A DNA stretch of 64,000 nt from Bradyrhizobium sp. CB82 (lineage in GTDB: Bacteria > Pseudomonadota > Alphaproteobacteria > Rhizobiales > Xanthobacteraceae): NCBI RefSeq assembly GCF_029714405.1, contig NZ_CP121650.1, positions 3,911,001 to 3,975,000 on the forward strand. Reading direction: 5' to 3'. Shown piece after piece: positions 1 through 8,200 of the stretch. A model generated the notes under the pieces. The model saw only the letters and a program-made list of their open reading frames with translations, was not told where the DNA came from and ran no database searches. The translations under genes were made by a program, and so were the position numbers. Position 1 is the first letter of the stretch. The number at the start of each line of letters is the position of its first letter.

Positions 1-1078
1 TGGCGTCAGGGATGGGCACCAGGTCGTAGCGGCCCTCGACCAGCGCCGACATGAGGCCGGTCTTGCCTTGCAACATGGCATCGTAGGCCATGTTGCCGAA
101 AGTCAGGGCCACAAGCTTGTCGATGAAGTCCGGATCGCCCGATCGCAGGTCGTAGGTGAGATCGGAGGTGATCGTCTCCTCGCCGGTGCGCCGCTTAATC
201 TCGTCGGCGAGCGATTCCGCCACGTTGGCCTTCTTGCGGTGACCGTAGGGGTCAGCCTCGCCGTATTCCTGCAGCTTGTAACCTTCCCACTGAGCCCCCT
301 CGCTGAGCACGATCAGCGCGTAATTGCTCGGATTGGCGCGCTTGTCCTCGATGAGCAAACGGATCAGCTTGTCGAGGTCGACCTTATACTCCGGTATGAC
401 GCATCGTATCGAGGTTGCATACGCGGTGTAGAGTGCGGTGAATCCGGCATCGCGGCCAAAGACGCGGAAAATGCCAATTCGCTCATGCGAGCCGACGGTG
501 GTGCGCTGCCGCTGGATGGCATCGCTGGCGCGGGTGATCGCGGTCGAGAAGCCGATGCAGTACTCGGTGTTGCGGACGTCGTTGTCCATCGTCTTCGGGA
601 TGGCGATGATCTTGACGCCGAGTTCGTTGAGCTTGGCGGCATAGCTGAGCGTGTCGTCGCCGCCGATGGCGATCAGGTGTTCGAGGCCAAGTCCCGAAAG
701 GTTCGCCAGCACCCGGCTGGTGAGGTCCCATGTCTTTGTCGCGATGCCGCCCTTGGTGCTCAGCGAGACCGGAACATCATTGCCGCTGACATGTTCGGGC
801 AGCTTTTTTATCTTGGAGGGATTGACGCGGCTCGAGTGCAGCACGGTGCCGCCGCGCCGGTCGATGGTGCGCGTGTTTTCACGATTCAGCGGGATGACGT
901 AATGGGACCTGCTGTTTGGGTCGTCGAGGTTCAGGTGCGTGAGGGCCTCCCAACCACGGCGCAGACCGACAACCTCGATGTCGTCCTCGCTGCCCCGATA
1001 AGTCACGCTCTTGATGACTGCATTGAGGCCGGCGACGTCGCCGCCGCCGGTGAGAATGCCGATGCGCTTTTTTGCCAT
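1..1078 (-). CDS. pfp: Phosphofructokinase, PPi-dependent type (3' end beyond window)
   Basis: The product interconverts fructose 6-phosphate and fructose 1,6-bisphosphate in the cytoplasm. Translation from the ATG at 1078 gives 359 residues with no stop before the window edge, so the C-terminus is missing. An N-terminal GGGD nucleotide/phosphate-binding loop lies at about residues 11-14. Two positions decide phosphoryl donor in this family. Here the loop near residue 139 reads GGDDT, not GGDGS, and the loop near residue 161 reads PKTMDND, not PGTIDND. Established PFK comparisons link Asp and Lys at these places with pyrophosphate use, so I infer a reversible PPi-PFK. A strictly ATP-dependent enzyme is less likely. 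It lies 65 bases downstream of the FBP aldolase/phosphatase gene on the same strand, so the two are probably co-transcribed. Confidence 0.88.
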   Translation of the reverse strand, partial: MAKKRIGILTGGGDVAGLNAVIKSVTYRGSEDDIEVVGLRRGWEALTHLNLDDPNSRSHYVIPLNRENTRTIDRRGGTVLHSSRVNPSKIKKLPEHVSGNDVPVSLSTKGGIATKTWDLTSRVLANLSGLGLEHLIAIGGDDTLSYAAKLNELGVKIIAIPKTMDNDVRNTEYCIGFSTAITRASDAIQRQRTTVGSHERIGIFRVFGRDAGFTALYTAYATSIRCVIPEYKVDLDKLIRLLIEDKRANPSNYALIVLSEGAQWEGYKLQEYGEADPYGHRKKANVAESLADEIKRRTGEETITSDLTYDLRSGDPDFIDKLVALTFGNMAYDAMLQGKTGLMSALVEGRYDLVPIPDA

Positions 1079-1143
1079 ACCCACCTCCCGGATCGGGATA
1101 TCGCAGTCGTGCCCGTGACTGTCGCTCCAGCCTTCGGCGGTCG

Positions 1144-2289
1144 CTACTCGGCCGCTTCCGGCTTTCGGTCGTCGCGCAGTCGAAAACGCTTCAGCAGTCC
1201 GGACACGGTGTCGCGGAAGCCGCCATATTCCAGTTCGGAATAGGGTAGCATAGCGGCGCCAGACCAGCCTTGGCTGCGCATCTCGATGGCTTTGCGCTGG
1301 GCGCGCCGGCGGACTTCATCCCACGCCGGGTTGTCGAAGAAATCGGTGTAGGACTCGGCAAAGCGGCCTTCCTTGTCGATCGAGAAGCCGACGCAAGAAA
1401 CGATCGGCAGGCAGTACATGCCGGTAACGGGCGTGTTGAGTGGCACCGGCATGAGCGGCATCACATGCGAGCCGCGTGCATCGCCGCCAACGAAGTGTGC
1501 CTTGGCGAACGGTGAGACAATTTCCTCAGGAGCAGGAAAAATCCCCTGGTTCCTGACGATCGCGACTGGATCATCCTTGCCGGTGTACTTGCCGGCGATC
1601 GCGTGGAGGCGCTGTGCCGAAACGGCGACGACGACCTCTCCATGGGTTCGAGAAATGATGCGATCGATACCGAAGCGCTCATTGTCGCGAAGCAGAGCGG
1701 CAATGTGGTAGCTGTCGGCGGGCGCGTCGAGCTCGAGCAGGCTGTCGCCGGCCGTGTTGTCCATGTCGATGACATGGAAACGGAATCCCTTGATCATCGG
1801 AGGCAGCATCAGCCCGGCGCAGTACATGGGGTCGGCGAAGGCGAGATAGAGCGGCAGGTTGTAGGCGCCGGGGCCGCATTTGTCGGCCGCGAACACCATG
1901 AAAGACTCCGCGGGGCGCACGCCGGAAAGGCTGTGGTCGAAGCTGAGCTCGGCGACGCCCGGCCCGGCGCCGCGAATGTTACCGGAAGGCGCGTCGGCGA
2001 GAAGATCCTGGCCAGCGCCATAGAGTCCGGAGACTTTCGCGACCGAGGTCGCCGCGAGAAACGCATTCCAGGCAAGTTGATGGACCTCGGAGCTTCCGTC
2101 GCCCCGCGTGTGCGTCATGATGATCGCAATGTCGTCGCCGGTGTGGCAGACGAAACCGTCGATCAAGAGGCCATTACAGATCGCCTTGGCAACCTCGCTC
2201 TCGACAGTCGCTATCATGCGGGTGGACGGCTTCGTGTGCCCGCCGATGGAGCCAATGTCAGCCTTGATGACCGAAAGGGTGAGTCTCAT
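1144..2289 (-). CDS. fbp: Fructose-1,6-bisphosphate aldolase/phosphatase (archaeal type)
   Basis: This is a bifunctional gluconeogenic enzyme: it condenses triose phosphates to fructose 1,6-bisphosphate and then removes the 1-phosphate. The N-terminus MRLTLSVIKADIGSIGGH is the hallmark of the family, with metal-binding Asp and His. Further metal-site signatures are HTGDDIAI and VFAADKCGPGAYNLPLY. At about 381 residues the length is normal. Two ATGs lie close together; the one at 2289 is preferred because GGGGAG lies 7 bases upstream, while the ATG at 2295 is almost on top of that site. It is upstream of the PPi-type phosphofructokinase on the same strand. Finding both together suggests a reversible sugar-phosphate module. 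Confidence 0.92.
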   Translation of the reverse strand: MRLTLSVIKADIGSIGGHTKPSTRMIATVESEVAKAICNGLLIDGFVCHTGDDIAIIMTHTRGDGSSEVHQLAWNAFLAATSVAKVSGLYGAGQDLLADAPSGNIRGAGPGVAELSFDHSLSGVRPAESFMVFAADKCGPGAYNLPLYLAFADPMYCAGLMLPPMIKGFRFHVIDMDNTAGDSLLELDAPADSYHIAALLRDNERFGIDRIISRTHGEVVVAVSAQRLHAIAGKYTGKDDPVAIVRNQGIFPAPEEIVSPFAKAHFVGGDARGSHVMPLMPVPLNTPVTGMYCLPIVSCVGFSIDKEGRFAESYTDFFDNPAWDEVRRRAQRKAIEMRSQGWSGAAMLPYSELEYGGFRDTVSGLLKRFRLRDDRKPEAAE

Positions 2290-2295
2290 GAGCAT

Positions 2296-2880
2296 TCTCC
2301 CCCGTGCAAGCTCAGCGCCTCGCCTCGGCGCCTACTGCGCCGGGGCGACGGCGCTGCTCATTCGCAAACAAAAACGTTCGTCAGTGCGACGAGTTCCGTA
2401 GATCCCGCTATTTGCATTAAAGGCGCGGGCTGGTCCTGCTGCCGGGGTTGCAAAGCTTTCGTTGGACGCGGCCTGTCCCACCGCCGACGCTGCTGTCCAT
2501 CGCCGATGAAGCGATGGAATGAGTAACTGTCAATTTGCTGCGGTGCACGTGTCGACATCCCTCCGGCGCTGCTCGCGGCCACCGCAGAGGTGATCGAATA
2601 GCTGCGTAACGCAAAAATCCGAAGTGGATCCATCAGCGAAGTGGGCAACACGCCTCATTGAGGTCCAGTCAACGGGGCGTGGCCGAATGGATTTTGCTTA
2701 CGTTGAGTTCTTCGCGTATTGATCCGGAGCAGATCTCAAACGCGATCCCGTCCCTTGGCCGATAGGCATGATCGGCCTCACGACTCGAGCCGGCTCTTCA
2801 GGAGGTTGACCGGCCGGCAATCCGCCACCGGCCGGGCCAATGCCCACGCGAGGGACTGCTGGGCCTGTGGACTTGCGGTG
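2296..2880. other. Intergenic region without recognisable gene
   Basis: About 585 bases between the aldolase/phosphatase start and a gene remnant. Short open frames on both strands have no recognisable motif or convincing ribosome site. It must hold the promoter of the minus-strand aldolase/phosphatase gene, but I see no clear consensus. Confidence 0.5.
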
Positions 2881-3114
2881 TCATGAGCCGGCAGTTTTAA
2901 TGACGAGCTTTATGTTTAACAGGCTGACGCCCTTGAACGGGTTCGGCGCGCTTTCGATGGTTCCCGTGCCCGTGGCGTTCGCATAGGTACCTGTGCCCGA
3001 AAGGATCGAGTATTCGCCCTTTGACGTGCCGTCTTTGGCGGAGCCGGTGCGCGCGATCTGATCAAGCTGACCACGCAAGTTCAGTACGCGCCCGATGGCA
3101 ACTCGCTGCTGGAA
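2881..3114 (-). pseudogene. C-terminal remnant of a small secreted beta-rich protein
   Basis: An open stretch of 78 codons ends in a stop at 2881 and is closed upstream by a TAA at 3115-3117. There is no ATG; only a TTG at 3078 could serve as a start. The peptide is rich in Gly, Thr and Ser and contains the pattern GTGTYANATGTGTIES. That looks like the last beta-hairpins of the small exported proteins often annotated as hypothetical in rhizobia. A signal peptide and the N-terminal half are absent. I read it as a gene remnant directly downstream of the cysteine-peptidase-like gene. A very short real protein cannot be excluded. Confidence 0.4.
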
Positions 3115-3121
3115 TTATTTA

Positions 3122-4114
3122 CTAGGACGGTCGTTCGACGAAGGCGAGGGCTTTGTTGCTATAGGTCCATGTCGCGCCGTCGCGTCTGCTGATCCCGAGA
3201 AAGGCGGTCGGCGTACCGGCATATGTCATCGCCTGATTGCCGCCGTCGATGCCATAGGCCCATGGGTCGAGGCACAGAAACTCGGTAACCTTGTTGTCGG
3301 CTCCCGTAGTGCGGTGGCCGACGATGCCGACGTAATGGGCGCCGCCGAGGGAGGCCCGCACCGGCACCTTGTTTTCGAGATTCTTGATTGTCCAAGCCAC
3401 CGCTTTGCTGGGATCGCGGCCAACGCTCACCTGATCGCGCGCCGTCGGTTCGGCCATTTTCCAGCCCATGTAGCGGACGAACACGATCTTGAGGATCGAA
3501 CCGCACCAATATTCATTGTTAACCGCCTTGAGGAAACCGCCGTTGTTCTGGTTCCATGGCAGCTTGCTCTTCTTGTAGTTTTCCATCGACTCGTCCGTCG
3601 AAGTCGTCGACAGGGTGGGATGGGTGTGCAGCGGCTCATCAACCAGCATTTCATAGACGCGATGGCGGTTGTCCAATTCGTCGCCGGGGTCTTGGTTGCT
3701 GTAGAACTTGCGATAGGCGGGCGCCTTGGCCGCCGTCGTGACGGTGTGGAAATAGTGCCAGATTAGATCGGTTTTCCACGAAGGGTCGCGGGTATGGGTG
3801 TCGGCCATGGCGACTTTCCATAATAGGGTCTTCGGCTGCGGCGGCTTCGCGGCCTTTTCCCACTTGCGGTCAGACCAGCCGCGCTGAAAGGTTAGTGCCC
3901 GCCCGGTTGGTGACGGTTCAGCGATCGTTAGTCGATTCGTAGGCGGAGTCTCGCGCGGTGCCAGCGCAGCTCCTGGCGACGCCGCAAGTCGAGCGATGAA
4001 GAACGCGTCCGTCGGCTGAGCGATCAAAGGCCCAAGGTAGTACCACCATTTTTCCATCGCGATTGGCGGCCACGAGGTTGTTACCGTCTTGTTGGAAATG
4101 GCAAAAACGCTCAC
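3122..4114 (-). CDS. Hypothetical protein with a C39/papain-like Cys-His-Asp pattern
   Basis: A 330-residue protein I do not recognise by name. The first ~75 residues are low in conserved features, and the real start may be downstream. The C-terminal half shows Cys204 in EYWCGSILK, His260 in GGAHYVGIVG and Asp283 in LCLDPW. This order and local context (small residues, then a hydrophobic strand after the His, then DP after the Asp) match C39-like and other papain-fold cysteine peptidases. No lipobox, signal peptide or membrane span is evident. The peptidase assignment is inference from motif order only. The protein may be an effector or bacteriocin-type peptidase, or an inactive relative. It stands alone, with a remnant downstream and a divergent secreted-protein gene upstream. 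Confidence 0.6.
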   Translation of the reverse strand: MSVFAISNKTVTTSWPPIAMEKWWYYLGPLIAQPTDAFFIARLAASPGAALAPRETPPTNRLTIAEPSPTGRALTFQRGWSDRKWEKAAKPPQPKTLLWKVAMADTHTRDPSWKTDLIWHYFHTVTTAAKAPAYRKFYSNQDPGDELDNRHRVYEMLVDEPLHTHPTLSTTSTDESMENYKKSKLPWNQNNGGFLKAVNNEYWCGSILKIVFVRYMGWKMAEPTARDQVSVGRDPSKAVAWTIKNLENKVPVRASLGGAHYVGIVGHRTTGADNKVTEFLCLDPWAYGIDGGNQAMTYAGTPTAFLGISRRDGATWTYSNKALAFVERPS

Positions 4115-4169
4115 CCTTGGTTAGGCCAGTGCATTCCGACACCGCATTGATGAAAAGCTAGGAGGGAAC

Positions 4170-4763
4170 ATGCGCAAATCCGTCCGTGGTACCTTCGTCG
4201 CCGCGCTGGGTCTTGCCTTTATCGGTGCAGCACTCGGACCAATTGCGGCAGAAGAGCCTTACAAGGCTCAACTCGACACGTTGCGCAAATCGCTGGAGAA
4301 ATACCAGGACTACAAGGTGGCCGTGCGCGACCGCTACCTGTCGACGGTGGGCTGCGTGCATTATTCCGGCGAAAAAATACCGCACCACATGGAGTATGCC
4401 AAAGGCGCTATGGGAGTGCACTTTGCCAATCTCACAGTGCGGGGCGCTCCCGATCCGATGAAGCCCAACGTCTTGATCTACGAACCCGTGGGCAAGGAAT
4501 TGAAGCTCGTGGCTGTTGAGTGGCTGGTGCCTCTAACGGCAGATACCAAGCAGCGCCCCTCTCTGTTCGACCAACCCTTCATGGGCCCGATGGAAGGACA
4601 CTGGCCGCTCATTCCAAAGGAGTACGTGCACTACGATCTGCATGCCTGGTTGTTCAAGGACAACCCGCTCGGAATGTTTGCACCCACCAACCCGAATGTT
4701 AGCTGCGAGGGCTACGACTTTTCCCTGCTGGAAGAGCCGACCATGATGGTGCCGGGGCCATAA
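4170..4763 (+). CDS. Secreted protein of unknown function (periplasmic)
   Basis: A 197-residue exported protein. The N-terminus has a basic start and hydrophobic core (residues 1-27) ending near IAAEE, consistent with Sec export. The mature part holds a conserved block: AMGVHFAN, LIYEPVG, LVAVEWLVP, HYDLHAWLF and FAPTNPNVSC. These blocks recur in a group of bacterial periplasmic proteins of undetermined function, and I do not assign an activity. Two cysteines may pair in the periplasm. The start is supported by GGAGGG four bases upstream of the ATG. The next plus-strand gene, about 160 bases on, encodes a cytochrome c, but an intergenic repeat separates them. Confidence 0.75.
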   Translation: MRKSVRGTFVAALGLAFIGAALGPIAAEEPYKAQLDTLRKSLEKYQDYKVAVRDRYLSTVGCVHYSGEKIPHHMEYAKGAMGVHFANLTVRGAPDPMKPNVLIYEPVGKELKLVAVEWLVPLTADTKQRPSLFDQPFMGPMEGHWPLIPKEYVHYDLHAWLFKDNPLGMFAPTNPNVSCEGYDFSLLEEPTMMVPGP

Positions 4764-4816
4764 GCCAATCGCGAGGTCAGCTTCTGGCGAACACCAAGTC
4801 CGGGCGGAGCTCTAAA

Positions 4817-4843
4817 ATGTCGGTTGACTAGGGTAGACCGGAA
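4817..4843. repeat. Dispersed intergenic repeat, copy 1
   Basis: This stretch (core ACTAGGGTAGACCGGAAG) aligns base for base, with a few substitutions and one inserted base, to 8000-8027. Both lie in gene-free DNA. I have the impression that similar elements are common between genes in Bradyrhizobium relatives, but that is recollection and not a search result. Confidence 0.5.
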
Positions 4844-4922
4844 GCGGTTTGGCCGACCGTCCGAGCGGCGCTCATGACCCAAGGCGGACAAAGCCCCTAT
4901 CCGCCTTCTTCGGCTCGTAAGG

Positions 4923-5240
4923 TTGGTTGTCCCGGTTGCGCTTTTCGTTGCCGGCAACGGCGTAGGTAGCGCCGCCGACGTGAAGGCCGGTCGCGCAAAG
5001 GCGCTGATGTGCCAGGCATGTCATGGTCTTGACGGGCTTTCCAAGGTTCCAGATGCGCCAAACATCGCCGGTCAGACCGAGTCTTACCTCGTCACACAAC
5101 TCCAGGCCTTCAAATCTGGAGCGCGGAAGAACGACGCGATGTCGCCTGTCGCGCCATCGCTATCGGATAACGATGTGGAAGACCTCGCTGCTTATTTTTC
5201 GGCGATCGAGATCAAGATCGTGAAGATTCCCGGCGACTAG
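4923..5240 (+). CDS. Small class I cytochrome c
   Basis: A periplasmic electron carrier with one haem c. The haem-attachment motif CQACH lies at residues 31-35, followed by GLDGLS and PNIAGQ as in cytochrome c-553 or FixP-like domains. The probable distal haem ligand is the Met in KNDAMSPVAPSLSD. A hydrophobic leader precedes DVKAGRAKAL. The proposed start is a TTG at 4923 because no ATG lies in frame after the preceding in-frame stop. With only about 18 leader residues, the signal peptide looks short, so the 5' end may have been damaged or the start misplaced. The nearest gene is 160 bases away, so the redox partner is unknown. Confidence 0.75.
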   Translation: MVVPVALFVAGNGVGSAADVKAGRAKALMCQACHGLDGLSKVPDAPNIAGQTESYLVTQLQAFKSGARKNDAMSPVAPSLSDNDVEDLAAYFSAIEIKIVKIPGD

Positions 5241-5416
5241 GCTGAATCGGTCGGCTTATGCACACTTCGGCTCTTTGCCGCTTGGCTCTATCCCCCGACG
5301 AGAACGAAGCCCGGTAAGATCGCCTGCGTCACTTTCAATTTGCATGCAGTGGTAGTCACGGCATGCGCAGGCCGAGGTTGTTAAGGCTTTGCTCGCGAGG
5401 CGATGATGTCGGCTAG

Positions 5417-5937
5417 TGGCCATCGCGACGGAAATGCGCTTCCTCGCATGTCAGCAAAGGCAATCCGCTCGGCATTCGTAGCCTGGCTGACGTGATCCAT
5501 GCGGGTACCAGCGTTGCGCTGCCGGATGCGGGCGATGTTCGTGCGAAATGTCTTGCTGCCGCAGAGTCGCTGCTTGGAAAGCCAGCTGCCGATGCTCTCG
5601 TCGCCGCTGAGGCGAATTTTCCAGGTCGCCTTGGTATCATGCATCGCGACCTTCCTGAGATGGTCGCCCGCGGCTACGCGGACGTAGCCTTCACGTGGTA
5701 TCATCTTGTTTCGTACTGGGCGCGGATATTCCCAAATCACTTTGATTTTGTTGCCGTTCCGGGCGCTGAGCCGTTCTCCACCCAGATCGCTTTGGCCCGC
5801 GTCAACAATTCACTGCTTCCGGTGCTACGAAAGCGTTCGACGAGTTTTTCTTCGGCCGGGCAAAGGACGTGTACCCCCGCTATGAATTTGCGCCTATGAA
5901 TGACAATGAGTTTGGAGTGTCCTTGGCGCTCGGCTGA
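5417..5937 (+). pseudogene. Frameshifted, 5'-truncated ABC solute-binding protein
   Basis: The reading frame open from 5417 contains VSKGNPLGIRSLADV, ALPDAGDVR and DVAFTWYHLVSYWARIFPN. This is the C-terminal lobe of a periplasmic anion/molybdate-type solute-binding protein. Near 5810-5826 the frame changes: the other frame continues with TKAFDEFFFGRAKDVYPRYE and ends in LALG and a TGA at 5935-5937. The N-terminal lobe and signal peptide are missing, with an in-frame TAG at 5414. No transporter permease or ATPase is nearby. It is therefore a decaying gene. The family level (solute-binding) is fairly secure; the ligand is not. Confidence 0.7.
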
Positions 5938-6055
5938 TTTTCAAGGATGGAATGTCGCCTTGTGGCCCGTCAGCAAAGTGGCGACAGGAAGTAAGTCCCA
6001 CTCGCTTTGTCGGTGACAGACTAGCTGAGCTCAGGGGCGAAATCCGCGGATTTTT

Positions 6056-6361
6056 CTATTCGACGACCTCCACGTCGACGTGCGCGATGCCACGTCCGAC
6101 CAAGCCGAGCTCGCGTGCGGGAGCCAGTGCCAGGTCGAGGACGCGCCCACGGACGAAAGGGCCGCGATCATTGACAGAGACCACGACCGATCGGGCGCCG
6201 CGCGACACCCGCAATTTTGTACCGAACGGCAGGCAACGATGCGCCGCAGTTGGCAGTCGGTCGTCGAAGCGCACGCCGGAGGCCGTGCGACTGCCGCTTT
6301 CGTTGGAGTAGTAGGATGCCAAGCCGGAAAAGGAGCGCTCGCACACTGCGCCGGCTGACAA
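6056..6361 (-). CDS. RlpA-like double-psi beta-barrel protein, 5' frameshift suspected
   Basis: The 101 residues contain the RlpA core: GLASYYS, a TASGVRFD segment, a LPFGTKLRV strand and VSVNDRGPF with the conserved Asp, then LDLALAPARELG. RlpA-family proteins act on peptidoglycan in the envelope. In this frame the only start is a TTG at 6361 and there is no signal peptide. A good signal sequence (MRTPLAAMALLCLFV) begins at the ATG at 6401 in another frame and would join this frame by a one-base shift around 6355-6360. I infer either a recent frameshift or a sequencing error. If repaired, the product would be a normal small exported RlpA-like protein. Confidence 0.7.
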   Translation of the reverse strand: MSAGAVCERSFSGLASYYSNESGSRTASGVRFDDRLPTAAHRCLPFGTKLRVSRGARSVVVSVNDRGPFVRGRVLDLALAPARELGLVGRGIAHVDVEVVE

Positions 6362-6401
6362 ACAGGCATAGCAGCGCCATCGCCGCTAACGGCGTTCTCA
6401 T

Positions 6402-6963
6402 AAATCGCCTCGCGGGCTTGGAACGAAGCGCAAGTTAAGGACGTCAAAGCTGGCCGATCGTTCAGTCGGTCAGGTCAGCTATCACGACCGGGGCTGCACC
6501 AACGGCCCGCGACGAGACGGCCAATGATCTCAAACAAGAGAAGTTCCTAGCAGTCCAAGAAAGGCATGATCGGAGTTTGCGGCTGACATCAAGTGCCGAA
6601 GCACCTCGCGCGTGCCTACTTTAGTGATCGAACAGAGCTTTCATGTTGCGAGACATGACTCTGAGAGTGCCTTTCCATAACAGACAAATTGCCGCACCTT
6701 TGCGAATGTCAGTTCGGAGATGTAGAGCAGACAATCTGTCACAGGAAAATCAGAGATTGGCTTGCCACGTCGTTTACCGAGAACACACCATTGCTCAGCC
6801 GACCTTCTCGGGACGCGCTAGGCAGTTTGGCCAATGTCCTCGATCGAATAGCAACCTGAAATCCGGACAGACGTTAAGGACGATCACCGCGGGGACCCCG
6901 GGCAATATCGGGGATGAGATCGCCCATCGCGCTCCCCCCTCATTCTAGCATTGAAGGAGCGCC
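6402..6963. other. Gene-free stretch
   Basis: About 560 bases with only short, unconvincing open frames. I recognise no RNA gene, repeat or remnant in it. Confidence 0.45.
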
Positions 6964-7578
6964 ATGAGACGACGTTCACAGCCCCATACATTTGATCCGA
7001 ATGCGGAGAAAGCGCGTTTCGAAGCGGCGTCGCCGCAGCGCTCGCCACCATCGACAGTGCCGCAAGATGCGGACCATGACATGTATCTCGTACTGCTGGA
7101 CACCTTCGGGATATGGGTAGGCCGCGCCTGGCGCGAGAGCGATGACGGCGAGGATACGTATCGCGAGATGCTCGTCCGCGACCTCTTGTACGGCGTGTAC
7201 AACCATCCGGTGCGCATCGTCGCCTTCAACACCGCCGGGGGGTGGTCGCGCAATATCACGACCGAAATCGCTGCCGAGTTGAAGCGGTGCAGAGACGAAG
7301 GGGAGGATATCCCCGCCTCTGTACAACATTTGCTGGAACTGGCCGGCAACTCAGAGGTACTGAACCAAAGGCAGAGTCCGGCGCGAGAAATGGCCATGGA
7401 TAGCGCACAGCACTGCCAAGATCAGGCGGCGGAATGCCTTCGCATGACCAAAGAGTCGAGGAGCGAAGACCAGGCTATGATTCTGAAGAATATTGCTCAA
7501 AGCTGGTCGAGACTTGCGGGCCAGATCGACCGATACAATGCGGTCGTGCGCGAACAAAGCCGCATAGTCCGAAAGTAG
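6964..7578 (+). CDS. Hypothetical protein, two-part (rhizobial type)
   Basis: A 204-residue cytoplasmic protein, with no signal peptide or membrane span. Residues about 35-130 form one block (DHDMYLVLLDTFGIWVGRAW, RDLLYGVYNHPVRIVAFN, GWSRNITTEIAAEL). This block resembles short conserved hypothetical proteins of Bradyrhizobium relatives. Residues about 140-204 form a second, helical block (CQDQAAECLRMTKES, ILKNIAQSWSRLAGQID) that resembles another small family usually found as a separate protein. It may therefore be a fusion. The start is supported by GAAGGAGCG shortly upstream of the ATG. No function is assigned. Confidence 0.65.
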   Translation: MRRRSQPHTFDPNAEKARFEAASPQRSPPSTVPQDADHDMYLVLLDTFGIWVGRAWRESDDGEDTYREMLVRDLLYGVYNHPVRIVAFNTAGGWSRNITTEIAAELKRCRDEGEDIPASVQHLLELAGNSEVLNQRQSPAREMAMDSAQHCQDQAAECLRMTKESRSEDQAMILKNIAQSWSRLAGQIDRYNAVVREQSRIVRK

Positions 7579-8200
7579 GGCGCCGGCCGGCGATTCGGCG
7601 AATGTCACGTGTCGACCCATTCTCGAGGGACTGGTCTCAAAGCGGCGCGAAAGCATCTATCGCAGCGAGCGACATCGACACTGGATCAAGATGAAGAACC
7701 GAACCCAGCAATGGAGCGGGAGTTTTGAGAACAGCAAAGGGCCCGGCGCGCGGCTCTCACAGCGCGCCAAGGTTCTGTCGCCTCATAAGCTCAGGAGCGC
7801 GCGTTGTGCAAGGCTGACTCAATTGGAGGGATCTCTTCATTTTGCCCGAAGTGTCCAGAGTACGCCGCGCACAACTTAAACGTTACTCGTAAGAAACGTG
7901 AGGTGAGCCGTCACGATTAATAGATCGTTGCTGGCGCGGCTTTTTGAAGGTCGAACTTCCGGTATTGTGCCGTTTGAGACTTTCCGGTCGACGCTTAAGA
8001 TGTCCGGTCACCAGGGCGGACCGGAAGTCATCGTAGCAGGGCCAAACCAGCGCGAATAACCGAAACCGGAAATCTACTCCAGCCTGGCGTCAACCTGCTA
8101 TGTTTCGCGGGAGACCATTGTTTCGGACATGGTCCGGGTGTCGAACCCGCGCCGCAATTGTCCGCCGCAGCCGTTCCAAGTCCAACCGAGCGAGCTTCTC
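7579..8200. other. Gene-free stretch containing repeat copy 2
   Basis: About 620 bases without a supportable gene. A 62-codon open frame at 7691-7879 has no recognisable feature. The second copy of the dispersed repeat lies at 8000-8027. Confidence 0.45.
8000..8027. repeat. Dispersed intergenic repeat, copy 2
   Basis: Matches 4817-4843 in order and spacing (ATGTC, GGT-AC-AGGG, GACCGGAAG). It lies in a gene-free stretch upstream of the SGNH hydrolase. Confidence 0.5.

Noticed and set aside
68..1243. Long plus-strand open frame (391 codons) opposite the phosphofructokinase gene
   Set aside because: It is antisense to a clear PFK coding sequence, and its peptide has no recognisable domain. High GC at third codon positions commonly opens such frames.
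2671..2760. tRNA-like opening (GGGCGTGGCCGAATGG)
   Set aside because: No matching acceptor strand or T-loop consensus follows within 90 bases, so no cloverleaf can be drawn.
7691..7879. 62-codon open frame as a small gene
   Set aside because: No ribosome site of note, no motif and unusual Arg/Ser composition. Treated as gene-free DNA.
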